Of a stretch of 32,210 nt of DNA, positions 32,116 to 32,210 are shown in pieces. A model generated the notes under the pieces. The model saw only the letters and a list, made by a program, of their open reading frames with translations. It made no database searches and was not told the origin of the DNA. A program made the position numbers and the translations under genes. Every line of letters begins with the position of its first letter. Positions within the stretch are counted from its first letter, which is position 1. This stretch comes from a virus: the IMG/VR virus record IMGVR_UViG_3300010297_000040, positions 1-32,210 of that record; one strand, written 5' to 3'.

Positions 32116-32143
32116 AAGACCCCCAGCCGGAGCCGAGGGTCTT
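32116..32143. terminator. Terminator hairpin, T-tail on the - strand
   Basis: AAGACCC (32116-32122) pairs with GGGTCTT (32137-32143) around a 14-base loop. On the - strand the hairpin is followed by TTGCTTTTGC, a T-rich tail, so it should stop leftward transcription coming from beyond the window. On the + strand the tail is weak (CTG after TCTT). Confidence 0.55.
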
Positions 32144-32210
32144 CTGCGTGGGGTTTGATACAAGATTTATTCAATACACATGAGTAGCAACACGATGATG
32201 CCCATCCCGA

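Noticed and set aside
32180-32210. ATG at 32180 as a partial gene running off the right end
   Set aside because: Only ten codons are visible, no ribosome site precedes it, and the region looks regulatory.
1-32210. tRNA genes, integrase, attachment sites or insertion sequences
   Set aside because: I found no cloverleaf-like sequence, recombinase gene or terminal repeats by eye; this does not exclude them outside the window.

Overview
The window is a contiguous 32.2 kb piece of a double-stranded DNA tailed-phage genome. I see 46 protein genes, all on the + strand and tightly packed, with many ATGA, GTGA and TAATG overlaps. I see no tRNA, rRNA, insertion sequence, integrase or CRISPR array. The host is most likely an actinobacterium. 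Two tandem WhiB-type iron-sulphur regulators, a family essentially confined to Actinobacteria and their phages, lie at the right end. Two exported proteins carry long Thr/Ser stalks of the kind common in Acidimicrobiia (Ilumatobacter-like bacteria); that narrower host guess is inference.

Layout. 1-3682: large terminase subunit (5' end outside the window), a 30-residue zinc-ribbon miniprotein, portal, and a short disordered protein. 3679-11784: four consecutive large virion-type proteins (1654, 239, 515 and 291 aa). 11785-13374: a possibly structured leader, scaffold, major capsid protein (N4-gp56-like) and a strong UUCG-loop terminator. 13391-18942: fibre and host-recognition region, with three fibre paralogues that share an N-terminal anchor, each followed by a small accessory or chaperone-like gene, then a repeat-rich protein. 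18943-19607: four tiny Lys-rich proteins behind a leaderless-type promoter. 19604-23316: connector-like protein, a 615-aa probable beta-propeller tail protein and another fibre. 23381-25825: lysis cassette, with an M15-type endolysin, an exported PPC-like/Thr-rich protein and three small membrane proteins. 25833-28059: small DNA-binding-like protein, metallophosphoesterase and small conserved proteins. 28060-30591: recombination module (YqaJ-type exonuclease, Erf/Rad52-like annealing protein, SSB, Holliday-junction-resolvase-like nuclease) behind an inverted repeat that covers the ribosome binding site. 30604-32029: exported lytic-transglycosylase-like protein, two WhiB proteins and a small conserved protein. 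32030-32210: non-coding, with direct repeats and a hairpin whose T-tail faces the - strand.

How it works together. There is no conventional tape-measure gene or tail-tube/sheath set. The giant protein beside the portal, the N4-gp56-type capsid and the connector plus propeller proteins suggest a short-tailed (podovirus-like) virion with internal or ejection proteins. DNA polymerase and helicase genes are not here and presumably lie beyond the right end. The least ordinary parts are the fibre cassette array, the two exported Thr-stalk proteins, the tandem WhiB pair, the Lys-rich microgene cluster, and the abrupt codon-usage patches that suggest fine-scale mosaicism.
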